Source: Pomphorhynchus laevis
Taxonomy: Eukaryota; Acanthocephala; Palaeacanthocephala; Echinorhynchida; Pomphorhynchidae
Direction of reading: 5' to 3'
DNA length: 64,000 bases
Assembly (NCBI GenBank): GCA_012934845.2
Contig: WNNJ02001213.1
Coordinates: 310,001-374,000 of the forward strand
The position numbers and the translations under genes are program-made. Every line of letters starts with the position of its first letter. Within the stretch, counting starts at the first letter, position 1. Under the pieces are notes generated by a model that did not search any database, was not told the origin of the DNA, and saw only the letters and a program-made list of their open reading frames with translations. Positions 1 through 12,100 of the stretch are shown here, piece after piece.

Positions 1-1405
1 ACTCCGCTATTTTCCTGCTATTTCTTCTGCAAGTCGAGAGAACAAAATTGTTTTTAATCTATTTGTTTTTGTTCCATATGATGTGATATTTTGAGAACGT
101 ATTTGTATTTAAATAGTTATCACAAGAAATAAGAGTTGAATACCAGCTGTTTATTTATGTATATTCTTTTCTGAAAGAATGCTTATATCTGTTTTTTTTT
201 TCACAAATCGATTAATAGACGGTTAGCAAGTATTATTATGATAATTTTAGCATACTATTATAACATTAATGATGTGATAAGTAGATGGCAAAACCATATA
301 ATTTATATATGCAATATAATCGTGACAGCAAATTTTCATGAGTCATTTATGAGTCATAGTGACATACGTATAAGTAATCGCAATATATTAGTATCCAGAC
401 ATGAAGAAATAGAAGCATGCAAGTGTAAAATGTGAATTTTGGTAAACTCAAACGACTACTAATAAAAACTGTGTTTTGAAAGGAGAAGTCTTGAGCAATT
501 TCAGAAACAGCCAATGTATCTTTGGTTTTCCGATTTCTGTTCTACTGTAAAAATGAATAACTTTTAATAATCATGTCTAATACAATGTCTTTAATTTATG
601 ATAGCCCAAAAATATGTTTAACTTGAAAGCTTAAATTCAGATTAAAAGATTAATTTTTTTTCGTTTTTATATTGCAACTCCCAATGGAAAATATTTTCAC
701 ATAATATTCTAAAATATTTTGTGTTCTCTATCTGATTTTTACATTTTAATTCACTTTGTAGATTTTTTACGAATTTTTATAATTCTCGTATCCACTCATT
801 GTTGCATTTTCCCAACAGTTCGTTTACAATTTTCTAGGTCATCATAATTTTTTACGGAGGAGATAGGTAATAAATATGATACTCAGAATATATCTATAAA
901 TTAAATTCGTACGTTGAAATCGATTTATCTGCGAGATAAACTACGTATATTTATCAAATTAATATTGGAACTCAAAATAATCATATTTACATATTTTATC
1001 ATTTACTACGAGACAATAATTTGATGTGTATCGACTAGCATACATTAAATTATGTTATGTACATTTTGGATATTTTACAGTAAAAATTCTTTTGTAATTT
1101 TCTATTTCTGCACAAATATATGGGACAAAAGCAAGCAAGTACTATAATAGTAAGCAGAGACATTAAAATTAGATTATTGCTGAAATGTTATATCCATACT
1201 GAGTTTCTTTACAGATTAACTTTTTTAAAAGGGTAACTTGTAATTAGAAAAAAGAATATTTTTTATTTATTTCAACTAGTTGTTATAACGAACTGCAAAC
1301 TTGACGACTTTAGGCATTTTATGACGAAAGAGTGTGTATTTTCGTAAAGTATTTAAAGTTTATTAGTAATACTAATATTACAGATGTAATATTAATATTA
1401 CATCC
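1..1405. other. AT-rich non-coding stretch
   Basis: No supported gene was seen on either strand. The sequence is AT-rich with short homopolymer runs. The only open frame of note (238-435, plus) has low-complexity, non-domain composition and no splice context, so it is not called. Confidence 0.5.
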
Positions 1406-1409
1406 ATAA

Positions 1410-1600
1410 TATTCATTCGGATGGTTGTTAACGAAAATAAACATGTCCCTTGCAAAATCAGTTTCCATATGTTTGCGAACTACTACATCTGCACATCATT
1501 CACCCATTCGTAACAAGCGATGATATCCATGCACAAATGCTATGATCACACAGAATGTTCTCTCGAGTGCTTCAAGAAATCTGTTTTGGCAAGGGTGTTT
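1410..1600 (-). repeat. Diverged copy of a segment also present near 58.9-59.2 kb
   Basis: This segment aligns by eye with 58940-59235. Shared blocks include the run around CAAAATCAGTTTCCAT, the run TGATCACACAGAATG and the end around ATCTGTTTT. Read on the minus strand, both copies encode a RKHMETDF-like peptide, so the ancestor may have been coding (a host exon or a transposon ORF). I do not recognise the protein. Both copies look decayed. Confidence 0.45.
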
Positions 1601-2039
1601 ATGTTATTTTAAAAATCAACGACGTATAATTTTAATAATTATTACTAGCTAGGAGACATTTGTATTTTTGATATTTTTATAAAAAAATATGTATGCATTA
1701 TTATATTATTATATTAAAAAGATAATAAAAATATTAATTAATAGATTAATATATAATTGAAAATTAATATTTTTATCTCTAACAAATTATAATTACGGAT
1801 AATGAACCAATCGTATTAAATATACGAGTAAAAAATGAGCTTAACTTTAACTTGTTTGATATTCAGGTGCTTGAGAGTTTCATGCTCTATTTTTGGACGC
1901 TTCTGTAGATTCGAAACGTTTAAATATACCATTAATTGAATTGACAAAACCCATTTGCTGCTAATCCATTTATATAGAAAAAATGTTTTGTTTGCGCTAC
2001 AAAATTAATATTTAAATATAATAATAGTAACGAAGAGTG

Positions 2040-2215
2040 AACCCGCTTGGTTATCGGGTGCTTTTACGTCTTTCGACAACACAACCTTGTGACTTTGACG
2101 TGTGCTTAGAGAGAAGTCAAGAGAGAGTGCATGCTCGAGGTTTGAACCCCGTACATAGAGTTTGCAATGCACACGCCTCCACCATTCGGCGACTATTATT
2201 CGGCCAATGATATTT
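2040..2215 (-). mobile_element. tRNA-derived SINE-like element
   Basis: On the minus strand there is an A-box-like TGGTGGAGGCG (2174-2184) followed by a B-box-like GGTTCAAACC (2139-2148). The spacing is typical of an internal RNA polymerase III promoter in a tRNA with a long variable arm. The following part does not fold as a mature tRNA, and the unit runs into an AT-rich tail near 2010-2040. This fits a SINE head rather than a working tRNA gene. A tRNA pseudogene is the alternative. Confidence 0.45.
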
Positions 2216-2515
2216 ATAAGAAAGAATTCCAATACAACTTTTCAATTAACACCAACAGGAAAGTATAAACCTGCATGCTTTTTTTCAACCTTCGTCAGAA
2301 AGCTTAACCGGAATGCGCTCACCACAGACACTTAGCCTACAATGAGGCGTTTCGACAATAGTCTACTCATCACTACAAATTGATCTCATTACTGTGGCCC
2401 TATAGCTACACAACTTCGACAATACTTAATCCTCAGTAAACCTCTTAAGGAATTCACTAAGCGCACGCTTCTTTACCGGTGATCAGCTTTACATCTTGTA
2501 TGATTTGCGATAGCA
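2211..2515. repeat. Dispersed repeat family B, copy 1
   Basis: About 300 bp shared with 12640-12910 and, in shortened form, with 4590-4740. Marker blocks are the CCTGCATGCTT run, the CCTTCGTC run, the AATGCGC...ACCACAGAC region and the GAGGCGTTTCGAC run. No ORF is conserved. The copies differ at many positions, so the family is old. Confidence 0.6.
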
Positions 2516-2650
2516 GTGGCTTCACAGGACAGCACGTGTGCTATCGTTTCTTCCTTCATCATCTTAATAAGGTTGTTGAATTCAATAAGTTATTTCTTAT
2601 TCATATAGTTGTTATATGAATTGAAACTACTGGTGACGGATATTAATAAA

Positions 2651-2840
2651 ATGAACAATTGGATACACGAGCGAGGATCATCATTTGGTCGGCTTCATCA
2701 ATTATCCTCGTGTAAATACTTTACTCCTAAATGCAGCACTGTACACTACAATACTTTAGGATTAAAGTATTCACACGAGGATAATTGATGAAGCCGACCA
2801 AATGATGATACTCGCTCGTGTATGCAATTATTCATTCATT
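2651..2840. repeat. Inverted partial satellite unit forming a long hairpin
   Basis: The left arm (about 2651-2750) is the reverse complement of the right arm (about 2755-2838). The arm sequence is the last third of the 370-bp unit that follows. The satellite array is therefore headed by a partial unit in opposite orientation. The arms differ at several positions, so this is older than the array itself. Confidence 0.7.
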
Positions 2841-2880
2841 TGGTTTCCGAATGAAGTATTCAAATGATAATACTCACTTT

Positions 2881-4590
2881 TTTGTTACAAAAGACGGAAA
2901 CAACGTACAGTTTGCACAAGTGGAAATGTTTTCCTTACAAACTGTATCGTTTGTTTTTACAGAAAGGCAGCAGAGGAAAATTTCAGCAGATCATTAAAGG
3001 ACCGAAACACGAAATGTAGGCGTAGGCTCACTGCTGATGAGGTCCACCTACGCTGATTGTAGTGTACAGTGCTGCATCTAGGATTAAAGAATTCACACGA
3101 GGATAATTTATGAAGCCGACCAAATGATGATACTCGCTCGTGTATGCAATTATTCATTCTATTAACCTGGCAGATTCCGGTTTCCTGTCAAGAAAATTCA
3201 AAAGACAGATTGTCGGTTGTTTCCGGCAACTGTAGTGCTATCTCCGTCATTTTGTTACAAAAGACGGAAACAACGTACAGTTTGCACAAGTGGAAATGTT
3301 TTCCTTACAAACTGTATCGTTTGTTTTTACAGAAAGGCAGCAGAGGAAAATTTCAGCAGATCATTAAAGGACCGAAACACGAAAGGTAGGCGTAGGCTCA
3401 CTGCTGATGAGGTCCACCTACGCTGATTGTAGTGTACAGTGCTGCATCTAGGATTAAAGAATTCACACGAGGATAATTGATGAAGCCGACCAAATGATGA
3501 TACTCGCTCGTGTATGCAATTATTCATTCTATTAACCTGGCAGATTCCGGTTTCCTGTCAAGAAAATTCAAAAGACAGATTGTCGGTTGTTTCCGGCAAC
3601 TGTAGTGCTATCTCCGTCATTTTGTTACAAAAGACGGAAACAACGTACAGTTTGCACAAGTGGAAATGTTTTCCTTACAAACTGTATCGTTTGTTTTTAC
3701 AGAAAGGCAGCAGAGGAAAATTTCAGCAGATCATTAAAGGACCGAAACACGAAAGGTAGGCGTAGGCTCACTGCTGATGAGGTCCACCTACGCTGATTGT
3801 AGTGTACAGTGCTGCATCTAGGATTAAAGAATTCACACGAGGATAATTGATGAAGCCGACCAAATGATGATACTCGCTCGTGTATGCAATTATTCATTCT
3901 ATTAACCTGGCAGATTCCGGTTTCCTGTCAAGAAAATTCAAAAGACAGATTGTCGGTTGTTTCCGGCAACTGTAGTGCTATCTCCGTCATTTTGTTACAA
4001 AAGACGGAAACAACGTACAGTTTGCACAAGTGGAAATGTTTTCCTTACAAACTGTATCGTTTGTTTTTACAGAAAGGCAGCAGAGGAAAATTTCAGCAGA
4101 TCATTAAAGGACCGAAACACGAAAGGTAGGCGTAGGCTCACTGCTGATGAGGTCCACCTACGCTGATTGTAGTGTACAGTGCTGCATCTAGGATTAAAGA
4201 ATTCACACGAGGATAATTGATGAAGCCGACCAAATGATGATACTCGCTCGTGTATGCAATTATTCATTCTATTAACCTGGCAGATTCCGGTTTCCTGTCA
4301 AGAAAATTCAAAAGACAGATTGTCGGTTGTTTCCGGCAACTGTAGTGCTATCTCCGTCATTTTGTTACAAAAGACGGAAACAACGTACAGTTTGCACAAG
4401 TGGAAATGTTTTCCTTACAAACTGTATCGTTTGTTTTTACAGAAAGGCAGCAGAGGAAAATTTCAGCAGATCATTAAAGGACCGAAACACGAAAGGTAGG
4501 CGTAGGCTCACTGCTGATGAGGTCCACCTACGCTGATTGTAGTGTACAGTGCTGCATTTAGGATATTTGATGAAGCCGACCAAATGAGGA
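2881..4590. repeat. 370-bp tandem satellite array, about 4.6 units
   Basis: Unit starts fall at 3161, 3531, 3901 and 4271, an exact 370-bp period. An incomplete unit precedes them (2881-3160) and the last is truncated near 4590. Full units look almost identical; the first partial unit has a few changes, for example near 3016 and 3109. Each unit contains short open frames on both strands, kept open only because the copies are so alike. I see no domain in them. The block has clearly higher GC than its surroundings. Confidence 0.9.
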
Positions 4591-4740
4591 TATTAATAAG
4601 AAATAATTTCAATACAACTTTTTAATTAACACGATTAAGAAAGTATAAACCTGCATGCTTATTTACAACATTCGTCGGGAAGCTTAACCCCGAATGAGCG
4701 CACCACATTGGGCGCATTTCGTGTGGGCGCATCAGTTAGT
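4590..4740. repeat. Dispersed repeat family B, copy 2 (short)
   Basis: This matches the start of the family B copies at 2211 and 12640, through the AAACCTGCATGCTT block and the TTCGTCGGGAAGCTTAA block, then diverges. With 2211-2515 it places family B on both sides of the satellite array, as if the array lies within or between family B copies. Confidence 0.55.
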
Positions 4741-5971
4741 ACTTGAAGTACTATCTTGAAAAGGTTCTCTGTGTATAACCGAAAGGTTGTAAAAATTTAT
4801 ATAAAAGAATTTTTCTCGTGTGAAAAAACCAAACACTTTGATTTGATTTCGATCATACACGGTGACCATTTTTAAAATAGTACTTGAGTTCTATCTTGAG
4901 TACTCAAGTATTATCTTGAAAAGGATTTTTGGTTTAGTTGATTTTTTATATTTTCTATATTTTTATATTCTTGATTGCATCTCGTTTCTGCTCAGTGTAT
5001 TTTTTGTAAATTATTACATATGACGCGACGAAATCAATATGTTTAAATAGCGAAAATTTATCAAATCAAAAGTTTTGCGAATGCATAAACGTCTCTTCAT
5101 TACACATTGTATCAAATGACGCGATTATCGAAGTCACTATAATTATTTCATAAACATTTATTTAATAAGATACAGTATGGACTTGGAGAGGAATATGATG
5201 TTTCACTCGTTAACATTTTTCTTCGACAAAAAGCGATTATTGATGAACTATTCATCGATACACAGTTAAAGATATGTTCAATAACAAATGTTGTTATTGA
5301 ATAACAAATGTACACATTTCAATTAAATTGTAAGGTATATCTCATACCATTGTCATGTAGCTAGGATAATTTTGTAAGAAGCCTAGCGTGCTCGCTATGT
5401 ACGATTTAATTTCTGAAGTATAATATTAAATAGACGATTATGTATCATATAGTTTGTGATTACTATAGTTTGTGATTGCTTTTTCAGTAACCGGTTCTGT
5501 ACTTGTATGAAACTCTGGAAGCACGAAGAATTTCCCCAATCCTAGTCATAAGACGGATCGATCTATAAAATGTCATAAGCTATTCATATCGTTATCTTGA
5601 TGATATCGATTTTCAGCGTAGAATTCGTGATTGTTTATTTGCATTAATTTTTTATTTATTTTTAAATATAATTCAAATTTTATAAAACATTTTTAAATCG
5701 GGTTTATGTACTTCAAGAATCCGCTTATCAGAATTTTTTACAGGTAAACCATTCTGAAGGATACCCTGTTGTTAACGGCAATATTGAACATTCCATGCAC
5801 TTATATTCCATTCACATTAATTTTCCATTTAAGATTTTAAATATAGTTCAAATTTTATAAAAAAATTATTTTTTTTTGCATTAACACGAGTTGAAGAAAA
5901 TTATTACTAATTCATTATCTAGTAAGATGCTGCACCGATATAGTTTTGTAAAATTATAAAGTCGAAAAAAG
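4741..5971. other. Region beyond the F-box gene 3' end
   Basis: AT-rich DNA without a supported gene. A short motif with the core CTATCTTGA..AAGG recurs at about 4748-4763, 4890-4905 and 4912-4925. The F-box gene's 3' UTR must lie at the right edge of this stretch, but I could not choose one poly(A) signal. Confidence 0.4.
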
Positions 5972-6143
5972 TCAATTGAATGTCAAGTCGTGATAATTCG
6001 ATAGTAAGCTAACGAGAGTTGTATGGTAGTTTGTATAACACCTAACAATATTATATCTTCCAGCTCTTTCAAAATTAGATCTCACCAGCTCAAAGTATTC
6101 CCCATCAGTAAGCACAAATGACTTTAGATTATGACACTTAAGC
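5972..6143 (-). CDS. F-box/LRR gene, terminal coding exon (6)
   Basis: The acceptor follows a pyrimidine-rich run ending TTTTGCAG. One base completes the AG left by exon 5, and 57 codons including TGA follow. The peptide begins LKCHNLKSFVLTDGEYFE and continues with VRSNFERAGRYNIVR. I recall similar C-terminal ends in animal F-box/LRR proteins, which supports this as the true end. Confidence 0.85.
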
Positions 6144-9100
6144 CTGCAAAATAAAGAAATTTTATAGATTTTTCTTATGAAATTATTGATAGAAATTGTG
6201 ATGATCCACTGATAAAAAATATCTATATATTTGTTAAATATAATATAATTATATTTTATAATTATATAATTTATTTTATGGGTCTATGTATTTAATATAA
6301 TTTTCAAATTTCAAAAAATTGAAATGTAAAATAAAGGTCATTTTATATTACAATTATAATGATCGTAAGAATATAACTTACATAATTACGAACAATACAA
6401 TATTAGTTTTGTACTTTAAATAAATAATGTAATATATAAATAATATTAATACGATTTAATACGATTGCTATCTTTTTTAAAAATGTGTGTAATTTCTTCC
6501 AGATCAAATCAAATCAGCTAACTGAGTCTATGCAGTTAATATAATTATAAAATAAACGAAACATAATAAGGCTAAAAAGTTAATTAATCAAAATAAAGAG
6601 AAAGCTAGTACTAGACAATATATTTGTAAATGCTTTAAACGTTTGTTAGCTTATGAATTTTAAAATGTTCTTTTTAATCTAACAATTTGATTTTGATATA
6701 ATAGTTTTACTATAAGAGGAAAATCTCAAGTTATTATTTCAATTTTAAGTTAAATATATTAAATATATTGAATATTTAATTTGCTAAATATACGTATTTG
6801 TGATATTTTAAGTGTATTGGATATTTAAATCAACTAACTGAGTCTACGTATTTAATATAATTATAAAATAAACAAAATACAATAATAAATCAACATTTAA
6901 TAATTAAATAATAAAATAAATAACTGTTATAAGATTTTTATTATTTATATCAAGTTAAAATAAAAAATTGGAATATATTGCATATATACAATACAACATT
7001 AGTTTTGTACTTTAAATAAATAATGTATTATATAAATAATATTATTTATAAATTATATAAATATTATAAATATTATAATATTAATATTCTTTATATTAAT
7101 ATTATACGTATTTTTGAATGAGAATTCTCGTGCATGCAAATTAATATTTTAATAACGTTAAAACTAGAATACTAGAATAGATTAAAACAAAAAATCGTAA
7201 AATATTTAAATCATCAATGTCGGATAAGAAATTACTCTAGATAATCATATTGCATAAGAGGAAATACATCATTGGCATGTATTTGTCCCCGCTGCTCTGT
7301 AAATCGAGGAATTGGACAGAAACATAATAACTTAGCAGTTTCTCGAGATGACCTTAATTTTGATACATATTATTGTATCTATTAATAAAATCAAAAAATT
7401 GTGGGCGATTTAGTTTATAGACACACTCAAAAAGTTCTGATTCGCAGTAATTGCATTTTCAAAATTATTTATCTTTGTTTCTAGCCTCTAAAGTGAATTA
7501 TTGTAATCAGTTATTAAAATTACTGATCACGCATTTTCAGGCTCTTGACCCTCATCGTCTAAGTCACTAAAGTCACGCTGCAAAAGCTTTGACTTTGATG
7601 CCACTAGCAATCTGAGAAGAATTTTAATTACGGTATAGTTTTACACTAGCGGCTACATAATAATCAAATCATAATAATCTATAATAATCATAATTAATTA
7701 TGATTAATTATGATTATTATTATTTATTTATTTAAAAAAGCTTAAAAAAAGTTTGAGATAAAATAACATACATTTGAGAGATTAATATACACATTTGAAA
7801 TTCTAAGCTGCTAACAAATAACTATTTACAATCTAAAGTAAATACACAAATTACAACTTGTGGATTCTTGAACAGCACCGCTTTGCAAATTACAATCTTA
7901 CACTGCTAACTAACAACTACTTACATTCTATACAATTGAAATACAATCTAAAGTAAACACAGACAATCTAAAATAATTACAGCTTACAACTAACTACTTA
8001 CAACAAAATGCCAAAAGGAATACCGTCTAGTGAAATGAAATGCTGCTCATGTAATGGACAGAACGCAAAATGCCGAGGGTGTGTATGTGTCAAATCTAAA
8101 CGAGCGTATATAAACTGTTCTGCCAAAAGCTGTACAAATAGAATGATACCTTCCCAAGTAAAATATGTTTCGTCTAACTCCTCATCTGATTTACAAAAGG
8201 ATATTGACCTAAAAGATATCTATAAAATTGTGATTAAATGGGGACCTAAGTTGATGGAATTACCACGCTGTAACGAAAGCAGAGTATTCATTTCAAACTT
8301 AGCAGCGATGTTTAACAGGGCATGTACTCATGAAGATAATGGAAACGAGTTAATGATGATAACGATTTATTTTCAACTTTTACTACAAAGACCTTTGTCC
8401 CGAAAAGTCAAAGACACTAGAGCTGCCCTCAAAAGACGCCTGGATTATTGGAAAAAGAGAGAAATATGTGGTCTCTATGAAGAAGCCCGGTATTTACAAA
8501 TGACAAAGAAATCGAAAGAAACTAACATACTGAAATGGCCCAATCAATTCAAACGAGCAATTATGAAGGGTAGCATTGGAGCTGCAGTGCGTGCTTTAAA
8601 TCCCGAAAACAATTGCAGCAAATTGTTGGCGGCTGATGACATGATCGGACAAAAACTAATGGACAAACATCCAGATAGTGGCCCATTCAGTGATGAGGCC
8701 ATCATAAATACACAGTTTCAATCTGAAACGTTTCATGATATCATGTTCGATCAGATAGATGCAAATGCAATTATTCATTCATGCCGACAAACTTCGGTTT
8801 CAGCAGGACCCTCTGGTGGAGATGCATCACTGTGGAAACAAATGCTAGTTACATTCGATCGAGAATCATTTGAATTGGCCGATAGAATGGCAAAATTGGC
8901 AAGACGCATTGCTACAACCGAGATTGATGAGAAATATTTGGATGCATTCGTTATATGTCGACTTGTGTCGCTTGACAAGAGACCAGGAGTTCGTCCAATA
9001 GGTATTGGAGAAGTATACAGAAGGATTATATCGAAAGCAGTCCTGCGGATAATACAAACACATGTACAGGATGTTGCCGGTAACTTTCAGCTTTGCGCAG

Positions 9101-12100
9101 GTCAAAAGTGCGGGATTGAATACGTCGTAAGAAGTCAACGGTCGATGTTTAAAGAAGAATCGAAAGCTTTTATCTTACTTATAGATGCCAAAAATGAATT
9201 TAACTGCATAAACCGAAAAGTAGCTATAGAAAACATTTCCAGGATATGTCCTCCTCTCAAAACAATATTGAAAAATACTTACAACATCAATCTAATATTG
9301 ATTATAGATAATGAAATAATAGAGTCGAAAGAAGGATTCACACAAAGTGATCCGATTGCTATGATCGCTTTCGCGGCAGCCACGATACCGCTAATAACAA
9401 AATTGAATTCGTTATGTCCAACAATAACGCAAAAATGGTATGCGGATGATGTATCGTGTGTTGGCACCGAAAGAGAATTGCTATTGTTTTTCAATCACAT
9501 AAAGAAACTCGGTCCAGCATATGGCTTTTTCGTAAATGAATCAAAATGCAAATTACTAATAAATCCAAAAAATAATACAAATGGAAATATATTTCGAGAT
9601 CTTGGGGTAAACATAACAAAAATGGGTTAGAATTGCTTGGCTGTCCAATTGGTATTCTAAACTTTGAAGCGAATTGAATTCAGCAAAAGATTGACAAATG
9701 GCTCTCCTTATTAGTTCGGCTTAAATCAGTAGCACAGAGTGAGAGGCATCTAGCATATTCTGCATTCATATTCGGACTACAACATAAATGGAGCTATATT
9801 CTAAGAACATGCGAATGTCAAACCGAATGGTTCAAAAAGCTGGTTACGATTATTCAGCACGAACTACTGCCTCAAATTCTAGGCAAAGAGGATATTGATC
9901 ACATATAGTTTAATGTCTTGTACCTTAAAGCAGCTAACAGAGGCCTAGGAATAATAAATCCTCAAAAAATAGCTAAAATGGAATGGTCAAGATCAGCAAA
10001 AATGTGCAACCTTCTGGATATGGATATAAGAGAATCAACTCTTTACGAAAAGCAAGGAGAAATGGCTCGGATCATAACAACAGAAAAATCTGATTTAGAA
10101 CAGGGTGAATTAACCAACATAATGTCAGAATTAGATCAAAAATCTAAAACCGCTGTAGAGCACGCCTCTATTAAAGGGTCTTCCTCTTGACTCTCTGCTC
10201 GAGTAAGTGATGACAGACGATTTTATTTAAATAATTTTAAAATACAAGCGGGAATGGCATGTGCATATGGATGGGACTTGCGCTGTACATCAACATCATG
10301 CGTATGCAGAGAAGTAAATCGACAGCTCACTTACTGTCGTGCAAATGGAAAGGACGAACCATAGTACGACATTATATAATCAGAGATATCTGATTATGGA
10401 ATGTAGAATCGGAACCGATGCTCTCAACTGTTCCAGATACATATACATTCGAGTTTTCAAACCAAACGACAACACGAGATCCCCGATCACTGGACTAACG
10501 CACTCACAGACTGAGCGGACATTTTTGGATGTCACAATATTTAACCCATTTGCCCAGTCTTACGTAAGTCGAGGTCCTACATAATCATTTGAATACAATG
10601 AAAACAGAAAAAAGAATAAATATATTGAGCGAATTATTGAAATCGAAAAAGGAACCTTTATTCCGTTCGTAATTTCCACCTAAGGCGGACTAGCAAATGA
10701 GACAAGTGCTTTCATCAAGACAAGTGCTTTCATCAAGCACTTTCATCAAGTGCTTTCATGCAACTCTCGCATCAGTGAGCGATCCATTCTCCTATGGCAA
10801 AAATGTATGTTCGCTGCGACAACGTATAAGTGTATCGCTAACAAAAGCAAACGCCTGGTGTCTGAAATGAGACCTAAAAAATTATTATTATTAAACTATC
10901 TTTTTTTGGGCCCACTTGCGGGTAACCTCGACTGTATGTTTTACTGAAATAAATTTTTCCATTAAAAAATTAATCTATATTTATACCCTTTTGATATCAG
11001 CTTTCTTAATTCACAATTTTCAATTAATTCTAGATTATGAGTGCATATATATTCATTTATTTTATCAAAATTAAGACTTTGGCAATTATATTCAGTTTCT
11101 ATGATGTTTCTAATATTATCGTTACATATTGAATTCAATTCTTTATTATAATTACATTTTTTTGTCCTAATGGCGGTAACAACTTATACCTTATATTAGG
11201 AATTTATTTACTTAAATCTGACCCTATTATTTCTTTACTTTTAGAATTATTTAAAATTCCGGCTATATTTATGTTATATATACATTTATTAATGAAGTTT
11301 ATTGTCATTGTATATTTTTATTGTTATTATTGACATTTATTGTCCGATTATAGTATTTTATATTACAATAACTGTCTATTATACAACTCAACCTATCACA
11401 TTCGTTAATTGATATTTCTTATTAATTTATTTATAAGAAATATAAATTTATTATTTATAAGAAATTAATATTCTTATTACTATATAAGAATATAATATAT
11501 AATATAATATATTCTTATATTCTTTCTTATACAACTTAGCCTATCATATTCGTTAACTAATCTTTGATTTATTGAACAAATGATATGTTTAGAAAAACTT
11601 CTTATATTTGCATAAAGATCTTTTAGTTTATTTTCTCTTAAAAGTTGTTTTAATATTTCTAATTGTTCATAAATATACTTATCCTTTTTAATATTTTTAA
11701 GTTTATTTTTCTAATTCATTTTATCGCCATGACTTCTTGGCTTGCGTTTAACCGGATTATTATAATATAGTTGTTTATTATTTACTATACTACTTCTGCC
11801 AATTCCTTGTACCACGTCATTCAATCCTAATGGGTACATGAAATTAAGCGTTTTAATCCAAAAATCTCATTTTTTAATAGTTTTTGATTTAATATTGTCT
11901 TATTTTCTTCAATATTATGTTCTAAAATAAATAATTTACAATATCCTATACCATGTCCTATTAATCTCATATGTTAATGAAATATAGTTTGACTATTATG
12001 CTGTATATTATATATGTGTTGTCTAAACTTAGTTTTTAACATTTGATATGTTTTTCCTATATATTGCAATCCACATATACACTGTTTTAGATACACTACA

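Larger units (their letters stand above)
7740..10975 (+). mobile_element. LINE of the restriction-like-endonuclease type, nearly full length
   Basis: The element has a 5' leader (about 7740-8007), an RT ORF (8008-9630), a continuation after frame breaks (about 9631-10810) and a 3' end with GGGCCCACTTGCGGGTAACC at about 10907-10926, then AATAAA near 10949. The C-terminal part (about 10220-10700) has a Cys/His segment (CTSTSCVC) and a region later read as IERIIEIEKGTFIP. It matches two other fragments here, 46322-46765 (minus) and 58375-58830 (plus). The domain order resembles R2/R4/NeSL-like LINEs, whose nuclease lies after the RT; exact clade not assigned. It sits in F-box intron 5 in antisense orientation. 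Confidence 0.75.

Noticed and set aside
238-435. 65-codon plus-strand frame
   Set aside because: Composition follows the AT-rich background; no motif or splice sites support it.
2005-2232. Minus-strand open frame of 75 codons
   Set aside because: It spans the tRNA-like boxes of the SINE candidate and has no protein features.
2997-3050. Hammerhead-like words in the 370-bp unit (GGACCGAAAC ... CTGATGAGGTCC)
   Set aside because: The core words and the GGACC/GGTCC pair exist in a circularly permuted order. The 26 bases between them form neither stem III with a cleavage triplet nor stem I, so no hammerhead fold is possible.
3144-4536. Repeated open frames on both strands in the satellite
   Set aside because: They are open in every unit because the units are near-identical. 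They overlap on opposite strands and contain no domain or signal.
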